Of a stretch of 64,000 nucleotides of DNA, positions 8,073-15,465 are shown one piece after another. Under the pieces are notes generated by a model, which made no database searches, was not told where the DNA came from, and saw only the letters and a list, made by a program, of their open reading frames with translations. The DNA lies in the NCBI GenBank assembly GCA_964352855.1, contig CAYGTR010000007.1, positions 1 through 64,000 of the forward strand, in the 5' to 3' direction. The DNA is from Litorimonas sp964352855 (GTDB lineage Bacteria > Pseudomonadota > Alphaproteobacteria > Caulobacterales > Maricaulaceae). A program made the translations under genes and the position numbers. Every line of letters begins with the position of its first letter. Position 1 is the first letter of the stretch.

Positions 8073-8172
8073 NNNNNNNNNNNNNNNNNNNNNNNNNNNN
8101 NNNNNNNNNNNNNNNNNNNNNNNNNNNNNNNNNNNNNNNNNNNNNNNNNNNNNNNNNNNNNNNNNNNNNNNN
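8073..8172. other. Assembly gap (100 N)
   Basis: Exactly 100 N lie between the end of the visible sufC and the start of the visible sufD. The round number suggests a placeholder rather than a measured length. The missing SufC tail plus about 40-45 missing SufD residues would need roughly 170-190 bases. Confidence 0.98.
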
Positions 8173-9177
8173 GAGGCGTGGAAATGGACGGATGTGCGCG
8201 GGTGCGTGAAAGACGACCAGAAAGGTTTGTCTATTGCCGGCCTGCCGAAATTTACACTACCAGACGGTGTCAGCATTACAGAGGCGGGCTCCGATGATAT
8301 GAACACGGATAGCCCGATGGCGTCGCTCGCCCGGCGCTTTGGTGGCAAAGTGTGGTCGATTACCGTGCCCGAGGGAGCGGATATCGCAGAGCCCATTATC
8401 ATTGAAGGCTTTGCGCGTGGCCATGTCCGTATTCGGATTAATATTGCGAAGGGGGCAAAAGTTTCACTCGTCGAACATTATGCCGCCGAGCCCGGTACAT
8501 TTTGCAATACTGATATGACGATTACGTTGGGTGAAGGGGCAGATCTGTCCCGCATCATGATGCAAACGGATCCGGATGATGCCGTGCGTGTGGCCACAAC
8601 GCATATTACGGCGTGGGGCAAAGCGAAGCTGACACAACATATGCTCGGCTTTGGCACGTCACTCTCTCGTTTTGAAACGCGTGTCGCCGTTATGGGTAAA
8701 GATTGCGAGCTTAGGGCCAATGGGGCTTATCTGCTCGATGGGACACGTCACATTGACATGACGAGCCATATCGACCTCGCCGTGCCGGATACATTGGTGC
8801 GGCAAGCGGTGAAAGGCGTTGTGACTGATAAGGCACGCGGTGTATTCCAAGGCAAATTTCATGTCCGCCGCCCTGCACAACATACAGATGCCGAAATGCG
8901 TCATGATGCGTTGATGCTGTCAGACACAGCAGAAATTCGGTCTAAGCCGGAGCTAGAGATTTACGCCGATGACGTCGAATGCGCACATGGCAATACGATT
9001 GGTGCCTTGGATGAAAGCGCGCTGTTTTACATGCGTCAACGCGGTATTCCTCTGATTGAAGCGCGGGCCTTATTGACCGAAGCTTTCGTCGCCGAAGTTT
9101 TTGATGATTTGGAAGATGAAGCACTGCGCGAGTCGCTTTTGGACAAAGTCCGCGATTGGTTGAGGGTTGCCGAATAA
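8173..9177 (+). CDS. sufD: Fe-S assembly protein SufD (5' end lost in assembly gap)
   Basis: Reading directly after the gap gives EAWKWTDVRG in frame, which is the EAWK(W/Y)T segment found near residue 48 of E. coli SufD. About 45 residues are therefore missing, and 334 are present. The beta-helix core ends in the SufB/SufD C-terminal motif CAHGNTIGALDE, whose histidine matches the residue thought to help cluster assembly in SufD. Next comes the helical YMRQRGIPLIEAR segment. SufD pairs with SufB and is needed for iron acquisition. Three small membrane genes follow immediately. Confidence 0.95.
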   Translation, partial: EAWKWTDVRGCVKDDQKGLSIAGLPKFTLPDGVSITEAGSDDMNTDSPMASLARRFGGKVWSITVPEGADIAEPIIIEGFARGHVRIRINIAKGAKVSLVEHYAAEPGTFCNTDMTITLGEGADLSRIMMQTDPDDAVRVATTHITAWGKAKLTQHMLGFGTSLSRFETRVAVMGKDCELRANGAYLLDGTRHIDMTSHIDLAVPDTLVRQAVKGVVTDKARGVFQGKFHVRRPAQHTDAEMRHDALMLSDTAEIRSKPELEIYADDVECAHGNTIGALDESALFYMRQRGIPLIEARALLTEAFVAEVFDDLEDEALRESLLDKVRDWLRVAE

Positions 9178-9178
9178 T

Positions 9179-9358
9179 ATGACTAATTCTGATCTTGCCA
9201 TTGTTATTCTCGTTCTGGCTGTCACGCTTTTCATTGTGTCTGCCTTTACGCGGAATCCTAATCGTCAGTCGCCGACGCTTGATGTCATCAGACGTGCGCT
9301 GTCTCTGGTCGTTTTAGGCCTCGCGGCTGTCTATTTTTATAACAGGTTTGTGGGGTGA
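9179..9358 (+). CDS. Tiny two-helix membrane protein, suf operon (1 of 3)
   Basis: The product has 59 residues. The ATG comes one base after the sufD stop. Two hydrophobic helices, about residues 6-27 (DLAIVILVLAVTLFIVSAF) and 43-57 (LSLVVLGLAAVYFY), flank a short polar loop with arginines (RNPNRQSP). No known family is recognised. It is tightly packed in the operon, with only four bases before the next start, and it has the same size and topology as the two following genes. Confidence 0.7.
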   Translation: MTNSDLAIVILVLAVTLFIVSAFTRNPNRQSPTLDVIRRALSLVVLGLAAVYFYNRFVG

Positions 9359-9362
9359 CATC

Positions 9363-9530
9363 ATGGTGACACCTGACCTGATAGCCGCATTTATTGGCGT
9401 GAATATTTACCTTTTAGGACGTGTTTTGACAGGTTTTAAAGGGGATAAGCCTCTTTTTAGATATTTGAAATTCGGCGGTATTTTGATCCTCTTATTCAGT
9501 CTGATCAAAATCGCTTTTGGGTATTTCTGA
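9363..9530 (+). CDS. Tiny two-helix membrane protein, suf operon (2 of 3)
   Basis: The product has 55 residues. Helices span about 5-21 and 38-53, separated by a basic loop (GFKGDKPLFRYLK). It ends in LIKIAFGYF, close to the CLKVAFGI ending of the next gene, so the two look like paralogues. The ATG at 9363 is preferred; the frame opens at a GTG (9348) inside the previous gene. The TGA overlaps the next ATG by one base. Function unknown. Confidence 0.7.
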   Translation: MVTPDLIAAFIGVNIYLLGRVLTGFKGDKPLFRYLKFGGILILLFSLIKIAFGYF

Positions 9531-9694
9531 TGTCGATAATCGGTAGCGCCATCATCATTGCGGGGGTCTGTATTTATATGACTTTGCGCTATGTGACGAG
9601 TCGCGGCACTGACATGAAACGCGCAGGCTTTTATAAAACGCTTGCCCTCGCTTTGGTTTTTTATGGCTGCCTGAAAGTGGCCTTTGGTATTTAA
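9530..9694 (+). CDS. Tiny two-helix membrane protein, suf operon (3 of 3)
   Basis: The product has 54 residues, read from the ATG sharing a base with the previous stop to the TAA at 9692-9694. It has the same plan as its neighbour: helix (IIGSAIIIAGVCIYMTL), basic loop (RYVTSRGTDMKR), helix (LALALVFYGCLKVAFGI). sufS starts two bases after the stop, so the gene is embedded in the operon and unlikely to be chance. It is not recognised as a known family. Confidence 0.68.
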   Translation: MSIIGSAIIIAGVCIYMTLRYVTSRGTDMKRAGFYKTLALALVFYGCLKVAFGI

Positions 9695-9695
9695 T

Positions 9696-10910
9696 ATGTT
9701 TAACGTCGACCACATCCGTTCACAGTTCCCGATCCTCAGTCGAGAGATAAATGGCTACCCGTTAGCCTATTTGGATAATGCGGCTTCGGCGCAGAAGCCG
9801 ACAGCTGTAATAGAGTGTATGTCTGATGCTATGTCGGGGTCTTATGCCAATGTGCATCGTGGATTACACACAATGGCGAATGAGACGACAGAAGCCTTTG
9901 AAGGGGCGAGGGCGAAGGTCGCGAGATTTCTCTGCGCGCCATCGCCTGACAATATCGTCTTTACTAAAGGTGCGACTGAAGCGCTAAACCTTGCGGCTTA
10001 CGGCCTGATGCACACCCTTAAAGAAGGCGACGAGATTATCATCACGCAAATGGAGCACCATTCCAATATTGTGCCGTGGCATTTTATGCGCGAGCGTTTG
10101 GGTGCCGTGTTGAAATTTGTGCCTGTTCTGGAAAACGGTATGCTCGATCTGGACGCTTATAAATCCATGCTCTCTGCCAAGACCAAAATTGTGTCCGTTG
10201 TCCATATGTCCAATGTTTTGGGAACAATAAACCCCGTTAAACAAATGGCTGAATGGGCACATGCGGCGGGGGCTGTCTTTATCGTCGATGGCACGCAAGC
10301 CGCCGTTCACAGCCAAGTTGACGTCGTTGATATTGATGCCGACCTTTACGCTATGACAGGTCATAAGCTTTACGGCCCGACGGGCATTGGCGCGCTCTAT
10401 GGTAAAACTAGCATCTTAGAGAAAATGCAGCCCTTTAACGGCGGCGGCGAGATGATCGAAGACGTGTTTGAAGACCGCGTCACTTATAACGAACCTCCGC
10501 ATAAATTTGAAGCGGGGACACCGCCGATATTAGAAGCCATCGGCCTCGGAGCAGCGATTGACTGGTTCACGCAACATGATTTTAACGCAGTGCATCAACA
10601 TGAAATGGCGGTTTATCATCATGCTCTGGATGGCCTGCGTGATATGAACTCCTTCAAGCTATTGGGCGACGCGCCTGAGAAGGGGCCCGTCTTGGCCTTT
10701 AATCTGTTGGGCGCACATGCACATGACGTCTCGCAGATACTCGATAAATATGGTATAGCTGTGCGGGCAGGTCAGCATTGTACGCAGCCGCTTATGACTC
10801 GTTTTGATATTCACAGCTCTGTGCGGGCAAGCTTTGGTATTTATAACACATTAGACGAGGCAGACCGCCTTGTTGCCGGGCTGAAAAAAGCCGCCCTCTT
10901 TTTATCTTAA
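9696..10910 (+). CDS. sufS: Cysteine desulfurase SufS (group II)
   Basis: This is a 404-residue PLP enzyme. K224 in TGHKLYGPTG carries PLP, and C362 in RAGQHCTQP is the persulfide cysteine in the short rigid loop typical of SufS. Other family blocks are YLDNAASAQKP near the N-terminus, HSNIVPW, and the FEAGTPP segment. It removes sulfur from cysteine and, by family knowledge, needs a SufE or SufU partner, neither of which is in this window. It is the second desulfurase of the operon. The ATG at 9696 is chosen because the frame upstream overlaps the preceding small gene. Confidence 0.96.
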   Translation: MFNVDHIRSQFPILSREINGYPLAYLDNAASAQKPTAVIECMSDAMSGSYANVHRGLHTMANETTEAFEGARAKVARFLCAPSPDNIVFTKGATEALNLAAYGLMHTLKEGDEIIITQMEHHSNIVPWHFMRERLGAVLKFVPVLENGMLDLDAYKSMLSAKTKIVSVVHMSNVLGTINPVKQMAEWAHAAGAVFIVDGTQAAVHSQVDVVDIDADLYAMTGHKLYGPTGIGALYGKTSILEKMQPFNGGGEMIEDVFEDRVTYNEPPHKFEAGTPPILEAIGLGAAIDWFTQHDFNAVHQHEMAVYHHALDGLRDMNSFKLLGDAPEKGPVLAFNLLGAHAHDVSQILDKYGIAVRAGQHCTQPLMTRFDIHSSVRASFGIYNTLDEADRLVAGLKKAALFLS

Positions 10911-10936
10911 GGCCGAAGGGCTATATAAGTGATGAT

Positions 10937-11398
10937 ATGGAAAATATGACAGACAGACAACGCCAAGCCGAGCAAATGGCAAATGCCCAAATTCCCGGCC
11001 TAAACGCCGAGAATGAAACAGGTGATATTGCGCCTAAGCGTGATGTGCTCGACGTATCGGGTGCGCCTGTAACGCCACCGACGGATGCCGAGATTGCACG
11101 CATTACCCATGATGTGATTGATCAACTTAAATCTGTGTATGATCCAGAAATTCCTGTCGATATTTATGAGTTGGGCCTGATTTATAAGGTCGAGTTGGAA
11201 GACGACCGTCTGCTGCGCGTGGATATGACATTAACGGCGCCTGGATGCCCCGTGGCAGGTGAAATGCCGATTTGGGTGCGTGATGCCTGCGCTATGGTCG
11301 AAGGGGTGCGTGATGTGGATGTGCAGATGACATTCGATCCGCCTTGGACACCTGACCGCATGTCCGAAGAAGCGCGTCTCGAATTAAACATGTTGTAG
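10937..11398 (+). CDS. sufT: Fe-S maturation protein SufT (MIP18/DUF59 family)
   Basis: This 153-residue protein carries a disordered N-terminal extension of about 50 residues, followed by the MIP18/DUF59 domain: DPEIPVDIYELGLIY, then APGCPVAGEMP with the conserved cysteine, then DVQMTFDPPW. SufT-type proteins help Fe-S cluster maturation, especially of lipoate and aconitase targets in other bacteria. An ATG nine bases downstream (10946) is an alternative start. It lies 26 bases after sufS and nine bases before sufA, the usual alphaproteobacterial order. Confidence 0.93.
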   Translation: MENMTDRQRQAEQMANAQIPGLNAENETGDIAPKRDVLDVSGAPVTPPTDAEIARITHDVIDQLKSVYDPEIPVDIYELGLIYKVELEDDRLLRVDMTLTAPGCPVAGEMPIWVRDACAMVEGVRDVDVQMTFDPPWTPDRMSEEARLELNML

Positions 11399-11407
11399 GA
11401 GAAAACT

Positions 11408-11788
11408 ATGAGTGACGTTCTTACAAAAACAAGAAGCCGACGTCCCCGTCCGAAACTCGTGACCTTAACGGATGCGGCGGCGGAGCAGGTAAAGTCTATC
11501 CTCGCTGAACGCGATAAAGGTTATTTGCGCGTCGGTGTGAAAAATGGCGGCTGTGCGGGCATGGAATATATTATGGACTATGTGCCGGAGATCGAAAAAT
11601 TCGACGAGCTTGTCGAAGATAAAGGCGTACAAATCGTGGTCGATGCCAAAGCTGTTCTCTTCATCCTCGGCTCAGTTGTCGATTATGAAGTCGATGTGAT
11701 GTCTTCAAGGTTTACGTTTAAAAACCCTAACCAGACGGATGCTTGTGGGTGCGGGGAAAGTGTGACGATTGTGCCTTCGCAGTTTTAA
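11408..11788 (+). CDS. sufA: A-type Fe-S carrier protein SufA
   Basis: This is a 126-residue A-type carrier (HesB/IscA family). The three cluster-binding cysteines are C49 in NGGCAGM and C113 and C115 in ACGCGES. An N-terminal basic tail of about 17 residues precedes the family domain. It receives clusters from SufBCD and hands them to apoproteins. A GGAG sits seven bases before the ATG. It is the last suf gene proper; the next gene follows after a hairpin. Confidence 0.95.
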   Translation: MSDVLTKTRSRRPRPKLVTLTDAAAEQVKSILAERDKGYLRVGVKNGGCAGMEYIMDYVPEIEKFDELVEDKGVQIVVDAKAVLFILGSVVDYEVDVMSSRFTFKNPNQTDACGCGESVTIVPSQF

Positions 11789-11789
11789 T

Positions 11790-11812
11790 CGCTCCCCCGT
11801 AAACGGGAGAGG
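11790..11812 (+). promoter_or_regulatory. Hairpin containing the ribosome binding site of the YjbR-like gene
   Basis: CTCCCCCGT and ACGGGAG pair around a short loop with a two-base bulge, and the 3' arm continues into GGGAGAGG, the Shine-Dalgarno sequence for the ATG at 11816. The arrangement mirrors the repeat-derived site before the cupin gene, but the surrounding element is reduced to this hairpin. Confidence 0.5.
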
Positions 11813-11815
11813 AAA

Positions 11816-12169
11816 ATGACACTCGAAGAATATAACACCTACTGCGGATCTTTCCCGCAAGCTGAACATGTTTTGCAATGGGGCGGGGCGCATGTTTGGA
11901 AAGTCGGAGGCAAGATGTTTGCGATTTGTTTCCAGAAACATGACCCATTGCAGTTCACCTTCAAAGCTTCCGACATCGGCTATGACGTTATGAAAGATAT
12001 GCCTGGATTGCGCCCGGCTCCCTATCTCGCCTCACGGGGCATGAAGTGGATTCAGCATTATGAATTGCCGGGCTTGAGCGATGATGGCTTAAAAGAACAT
12101 TTCGAGGCGTCTTATGAGATGGCAATTGAGCGCCTGACCAAAAAGGCAAAGGCTGAACTGGGGCTGTAA
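11816..12169 (+). CDS. MmcQ/YjbR family protein
   Basis: This 117-residue soluble protein matches the MmcQ/YjbR (DUF419) family: an N-terminal helix, then W-x-VGGKMFAI, the hydrophobic strand LQFTFKAS, and the C-terminal block GMKWIQHYE with a following helix pair. The family has a CyaY-like DNA-binding fold, but its biological role is unsettled. It lies 27 bases after sufA and may be cotranscribed with it. Its ribosome binding site is inside a hairpin. Confidence 0.87.
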   Translation: MTLEEYNTYCGSFPQAEHVLQWGGAHVWKVGGKMFAICFQKHDPLQFTFKASDIGYDVMKDMPGLRPAPYLASRGMKWIQHYELPGLSDDGLKEHFEASYEMAIERLTKKAKAELGL

Positions 12170-12181
12170 TTTTCCCTTTGG

Positions 12182-13021
12182 CTAATCTTCTCTGTAAAAA
12201 TCAAATCTAACGTCAATATCAAGTGACCCCACACCCATTGATAAATCATAGGGCGGCATTTCATAGAGGAAATCCAACCGTATTGTTTGCTCGTCAATAT
12301 CGCCATTGCGCTGACGGATGCCTTGGCGACGACCGAAATTGATAATTTGCGTCGGCACACCTGCCAGATCGCCGAGGTCATCCACGCCGTTGACGATTTG
12401 TATATTCGCCGTATTTGCACGACTGCCATATTGAAACCCTGCGTCATTCCCCGAGGTTGAAATAGACGGGCGGAGTTTGATGTCCCCGAGTTGGATTGTG
12501 TTGGCAAAATCGCCCGTGGCGTTTTCTATTGATGCTAAGGCTCTGAGGCTAAAACGCGTGTTACGTGAACTGATGAAAAAGCTGCGAGAATAAGCGCGCC
12601 CCGGACCATCCAAGGCGATATCTGTCGTCGGGCTGAGGGTAAAGGTGCCGAATAAATCATCCGCGTCTAAGAACCCATTTCCATTATCAGCGAAAGACGC
12701 ATTAATGGTCGAGCCGTCTTCCGTGATACCCATCATCATGCCTTGGTCACTTTCGGGGCCAATGGCGCGGTTGAGCGTGCCCGTCACATTTGTATCACCT
12801 GCACGAATGTAGTAGTCTATCATCTGTCCGCCAATTGTCACGCAGCAGCTGTTGGTATCAAAACGCCAATTATCATAGATATCGTAATTTGCGCCGTCAT
12901 GAACAACGGCGCAGCCATAGGTGCGGCACCAAAAATCCGTATCCAGAAAACTTGCCGCCGCTTGGTTTGAGAAGGCTGTAAGGGCGGCCAGTGCGAGGAG
13001 GGTGGTTTTAATCGGTGACAT
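12182..13021 (-). CDS. Secreted protein of the YDLSMGVG family, chaperone-linked
   Basis: The product has 279 residues. A signal peptide (about 1-24, ending SNQAAA) is followed by a cysteine-containing N-terminal strand region and a beta-rich domain, ending in YDLSMGVGSLDIDVRF. It is homologous along most of its length to the protein at 24529-25371: shared landmarks are the AS-x-x-D start of the mature protein, SFFISSRNTRF, the GVDDLGDL loop, and the C-terminal motif. The start overlaps the chaperone stop by 14 bases, so the two are an operon. I infer a surface or periplasmic structural subunit, perhaps fimbria-like. No known family is recognised with certainty. The ATG at 13021 is chosen because it opens the signal peptide. 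Confidence 0.8.
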   Translation of the reverse strand: MSPIKTTLLALAALTAFSNQAAASFLDTDFWCRTYGCAVVHDGANYDIYDNWRFDTNSCCVTIGGQMIDYYIRAGDTNVTGTLNRAIGPESDQGMMMGITEDGSTINASFADNGNGFLDADDLFGTFTLSPTTDIALDGPGRAYSRSFFISSRNTRFSLRALASIENATGDFANTIQLGDIKLRPSISTSGNDAGFQYGSRANTANIQIVNGVDDLGDLAGVPTQIINFGRRQGIRQRNGDIDEQTIRLDFLYEMPPYDLSMGVGSLDIDVRFDFYRED

Positions 13022-13844
13022 ACTCAATCGTTCCGACATCAACAGCCATTGAACGGAATTTATTTTGCGGCGCGAAAGTGTTATTGAGATCAACATCAAT
13101 TTTGTAAGAGCCGGCTTCCAGTTCAGAAATTTTATCCAGCTTGACGTTATAGGTACGCTCTCCGCCGTCCAAGACAACAGCGTTTAGAGGTGTTTCGGAG
13201 ATGAGATCACCCGCCGTATTTTTGACTTTTGCTGCGCCTTGCAGTCTTGCATGCGCATCACCGCTATTTTTGATCTCCATCGTCAGAAGAGACTCTCTCT
13301 TATTCAGCACCAAGCTCGTTACTTCCGGCAAGCTTTCGGACGGGGTGAGGGTCAGATAGAAAAGAGAGGCGAGTTGATAGCGGTTCCATACGCCTGAAGC
13401 TTCGCCGCGATCATTGAGCTCCGGCAGCATTGTTGTCGCCAAAAGCGCAAAGCGGTGATCGCCTTTGTCTTGAATTTTATAGGGCGCTGCAATTTCGACC
13501 GTAACATCTTGTGATGTCCCGGGTTTTAGCGTGACAGAGGCCGGGGAGAAACGCACCCATTCTGAGGCTGAACGCGGCATATCGCCGGGTGGGGCAAGCT
13601 CTAACTTCCCGTTTTTATCTAAAGTCCAATCGGCAAGGCCCATGGTCATACTGATTGTCTTTGTTTTGTGCACATTACCAACCGTGACGACTTGGCGTTG
13701 TCTGTCGCCGGGTTTAATTGTCATTTCTACAGTAGAGGGCTGTACACCCACGCCAAATGCATTGGCCAAAGGTGAATAAATAAGTGTTGCCGTGCCGACT
13801 AATAAGGCTGCGGCCAAAGCTGATCCCACGCATGAACAAGTCAT
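13008..13844 (-). CDS. PapD-like periplasmic chaperone
   Basis: The product has 278 residues with a signal peptide (about 1-28, ending SPLANA). Two immunoglobulin-like domains follow. The first (about 30-150) starts FGVGVQPSTVEMTIKPG and includes SASEWVRFSPASVTLKPG and DHRFALLATTML; the second runs from about 160 to the end. This matches the PapD-like chaperone superfamily used to fold and hand over secreted subunits. The ATG at 13844 has GGGGA six bases upstream and is preferred to a TTG twelve codons earlier. The next gene encodes its probable client. No usher gene is present within the window, which is unusual for a chaperone-usher system. Confidence 0.82.
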   Translation of the reverse strand: MTCSCVGSALAAALLVGTATLIYSPLANAFGVGVQPSTVEMTIKPGDRQRQVVTVGNVHKTKTISMTMGLADWTLDKNGKLELAPPGDMPRSASEWVRFSPASVTLKPGTSQDVTVEIAAPYKIQDKGDHRFALLATTMLPELNDRGEASGVWNRYQLASLFYLTLTPSESLPEVTSLVLNKRESLLTMEIKNSGDAHARLQGAAKVKNTAGDLISETPLNAVVLDGGERTYNVKLDKISELEAGSYKIDVDLNNTFAPQNKFRSMAVDVGTIEYVTD

Positions 13845-14018
13845 ATCGCATTCCCCAATATTAAAATTTCCACAACCCAAGGGTAAATGAAAAGGATTTC
13901 CGCTCGGTTAATGGGGTTGCAAATAGATGTGGCTGTCAACTCTGCATTTTTAACGAATGTTTAGGTGTAACAGGCGCATTTTTCAGGTTATGCAGAAAAA
14001 GATTATTTTGGAGACCTT

Positions 14019-14909
14019 ATGCAAGCGCGTTCGCTGACCATTCCCCGTAACTTGAAAACACTTAATTTGGGGAGCTTATTCTCCGCCGTTATATACCCCA
14101 TCATTGGAATTGCCTTATTGGCGACGCTTATTTTGGTCGGGGCATTTGTAAATAGTCTCGCGCTTTCATGGTGGTACTTGCCGTTGGGATTAGCTGTCGT
14201 GGCGCTCTCTATTTTCGTGTGCAATGCAGGCATTGGTCCCTTACATCGTATCATGCAGCATAAAGCCGGAGAATTAAGGCCCACTGCGCAAGTTTTAACG
14301 ATGATCAATCTTATCTTTGCAATGCAAGGCACCGTGAGAGAGTGGGTGAATTATCACAGTCAGCACCACCGCTTCGCTGATAAACCCGGCGATCCGCATA
14401 ACCCGTTTGAGAGTAAATTTTGGGCGTGGATCGGATGGATTCTCTGGCGGGATGTGAATGACAGTCGCCGTCCCATGGCAATGTGGTTGAGGGGACATCC
14501 CATTGTGGTTTGGATGGATAAGTTTTATCACTCCCTTTCAATTGGTGTGCATTTGGGCGTGCCTACCGTCATTTATCTGATTGTTTGGTTATGCGGCGGA
14601 TCGTTGTTTTTGACCGGAATATTGCATGGTTGCGTGATTATAGGGCGGGCGATCCAATTTCATGCCACGACTTATGGTATTAACGTCTTAGGGCATCTTA
14701 AGACACCAAAATGGGCGGATTACGCTATGGCCCTTTTGACGGGAGGAGAGGCGTTTCATGATCATCACCATGATGAGCCTCAATCCGCGTTGCATCTGCC
14801 GCGCAAAGGGTTTTGGAATCGCGTTTTTGATTATAACGGCACAATTTTATTGGCCTTCGAGAAGGTTGGTTGGGTTCGTAACCTTAAAATTGCCCCGCAG
14901 TTCGCATAA
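14019..14909 (+). CDS. Membrane fatty acid desaturase (stearoyl-CoA/acyl-lipid delta-9 type)
   Basis: The product has 296 residues and four or more hydrophobic helices. The histidine boxes of membrane di-iron desaturases are HRIMQH (box 1), HSQHH (box 2) and HDHHH (box 3), with an extra histidine in FHATTYGIN. This fits the acyl-CoA or acyl-lipid delta-9 desaturases, which introduce a cis double bond into C16-C18 chains using O2 and thus set membrane fluidity. TTGGAGACCTT before the ATG gives a good ribosome binding site. It is a single gene, divergent from the chaperone operon and followed by a terminator. Confidence 0.92.
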   Translation: MQARSLTIPRNLKTLNLGSLFSAVIYPIIGIALLATLILVGAFVNSLALSWWYLPLGLAVVALSIFVCNAGIGPLHRIMQHKAGELRPTAQVLTMINLIFAMQGTVREWVNYHSQHHRFADKPGDPHNPFESKFWAWIGWILWRDVNDSRRPMAMWLRGHPIVVWMDKFYHSLSIGVHLGVPTVIYLIVWLCGGSLFLTGILHGCVIIGRAIQFHATTYGINVLGHLKTPKWADYAMALLTGGEAFHDHHHDEPQSALHLPRKGFWNRVFDYNGTILLAFEKVGWVRNLKIAPQFA

Positions 14910-14910
14910 A

Positions 14911-14933
14911 AAAACCCCGTAAATACGGGGTTT
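14911..14933 (-). terminator. Intrinsic terminator after the hemerythrin gene (also usable by the desaturase gene)
   Basis: The perfect stem ACCCCGTA/TACGGGGT is extended by A:T pairs, with a two-base centre. On the minus strand it is followed by seven T, making it a strong terminator for the hemerythrin gene. On the plus strand the T tract is only three long. Confidence 0.75.
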
Positions 14934-14940
14934 GAGTCAT

Positions 14941-15396
14941 TTATGCAGCATCTTTTTGCTTTTCTATTTCTTTAGGCTTTCTATCATTAAACTCTTGGAG
15001 CATTTCCGTTTCTTCTGAGCCTTTGAATAGTTTTTTTGCTTTGGGAAAAAATTCAGCTTCTTCTTCATCAACATGATGAACAACTTTATGCGCCAATTTC
15101 TCAAATTTTTTCATCCATAATGCTTCAGATTTGTCCATGATATCAAGTTCTGAAATCATTTCATGCATCTCTTGATGTTCTTCAACGGCATGACGTGTTT
15201 CATCTGTGCCGTTCGGGTCTTTCATCAATTTGGAATAAAAAGCCTGTTCTTCAGCAGATGCGTGTGCCTCTAATTCAATTTTGAGCATAGTCCATAAGTT
15301 TTCACGCTCATTCGAGTCCGAGGCAGTATTCTTTAACTGATCGATAAGATCGCGTTGTTTGTCATGATCTTTTTCTAAACGATTGTAAATACTCAT
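14941..15396 (-). CDS. Hemerythrin-domain (HHE) protein
   Basis: This 151-residue all-helical, strongly acidic protein has the histidine and glutamate pattern of a di-iron hemerythrin: H11 (EKDHDKQ), H45 and E49 (EAHASAEEQ), H74 (VEEHQEMH), and H108 with E112 (VVHHVDEEE). Proteins of this type bind O2 or protect against oxidative and nitrosative damage. AAGGAG lies seven bases before the ATG. An EcfG-type promoter lies just upstream, so it is probably part of the general stress response. The gene is followed by a strong terminator. Confidence 0.9.
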   Translation of the reverse strand: MSIYNRLEKDHDKQRDLIDQLKNTASDSNERENLWTMLKIELEAHASAEEQAFYSKLMKDPNGTDETRHAVEEHQEMHEMISELDIMDKSEALWMKKFEKLAHKVVHHVDEEEAEFFPKAKKLFKGSEETEMLQEFNDRKPKEIEKQKDAA

Positions 15397-15426
15397 AAAT
15401 ATCTCCTTAATTAGTTACAACTAAAC

Positions 15427-15451
15427 AACGAGTAGATAGGAGATTAGTTCC
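15427..15451 (-). promoter_or_regulatory. EcfG-type general stress response promoter
   Basis: On the minus strand the sequence reads GGAAC (15451-15447), 16 bases, then CGTT (15430-15427). This matches the known alphaproteobacterial EcfG/SigT consensus GGAAC-N16/17-cGTT exactly. It lies 31 bases upstream of the hemerythrin start, a sensible distance for a short leader. Confidence 0.8.
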
Positions 15452-15465
15452 AAGAACCTTTTATG

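Noticed and set aside
12112..12507. Open frame of 131 codons overlapping the secreted-protein gene on the same strand
   Set aside because: Different frame of the YDLSMGVG-family gene, with no start signal; the family homology supports the other frame.
13950..13964. TTAA-N7-TTAG upstream of the desaturase gene, similar to a CtrA site
   Set aside because: One mismatch in the second half-site and no supporting second copy; too common by chance in AT-rich intergenic DNA.
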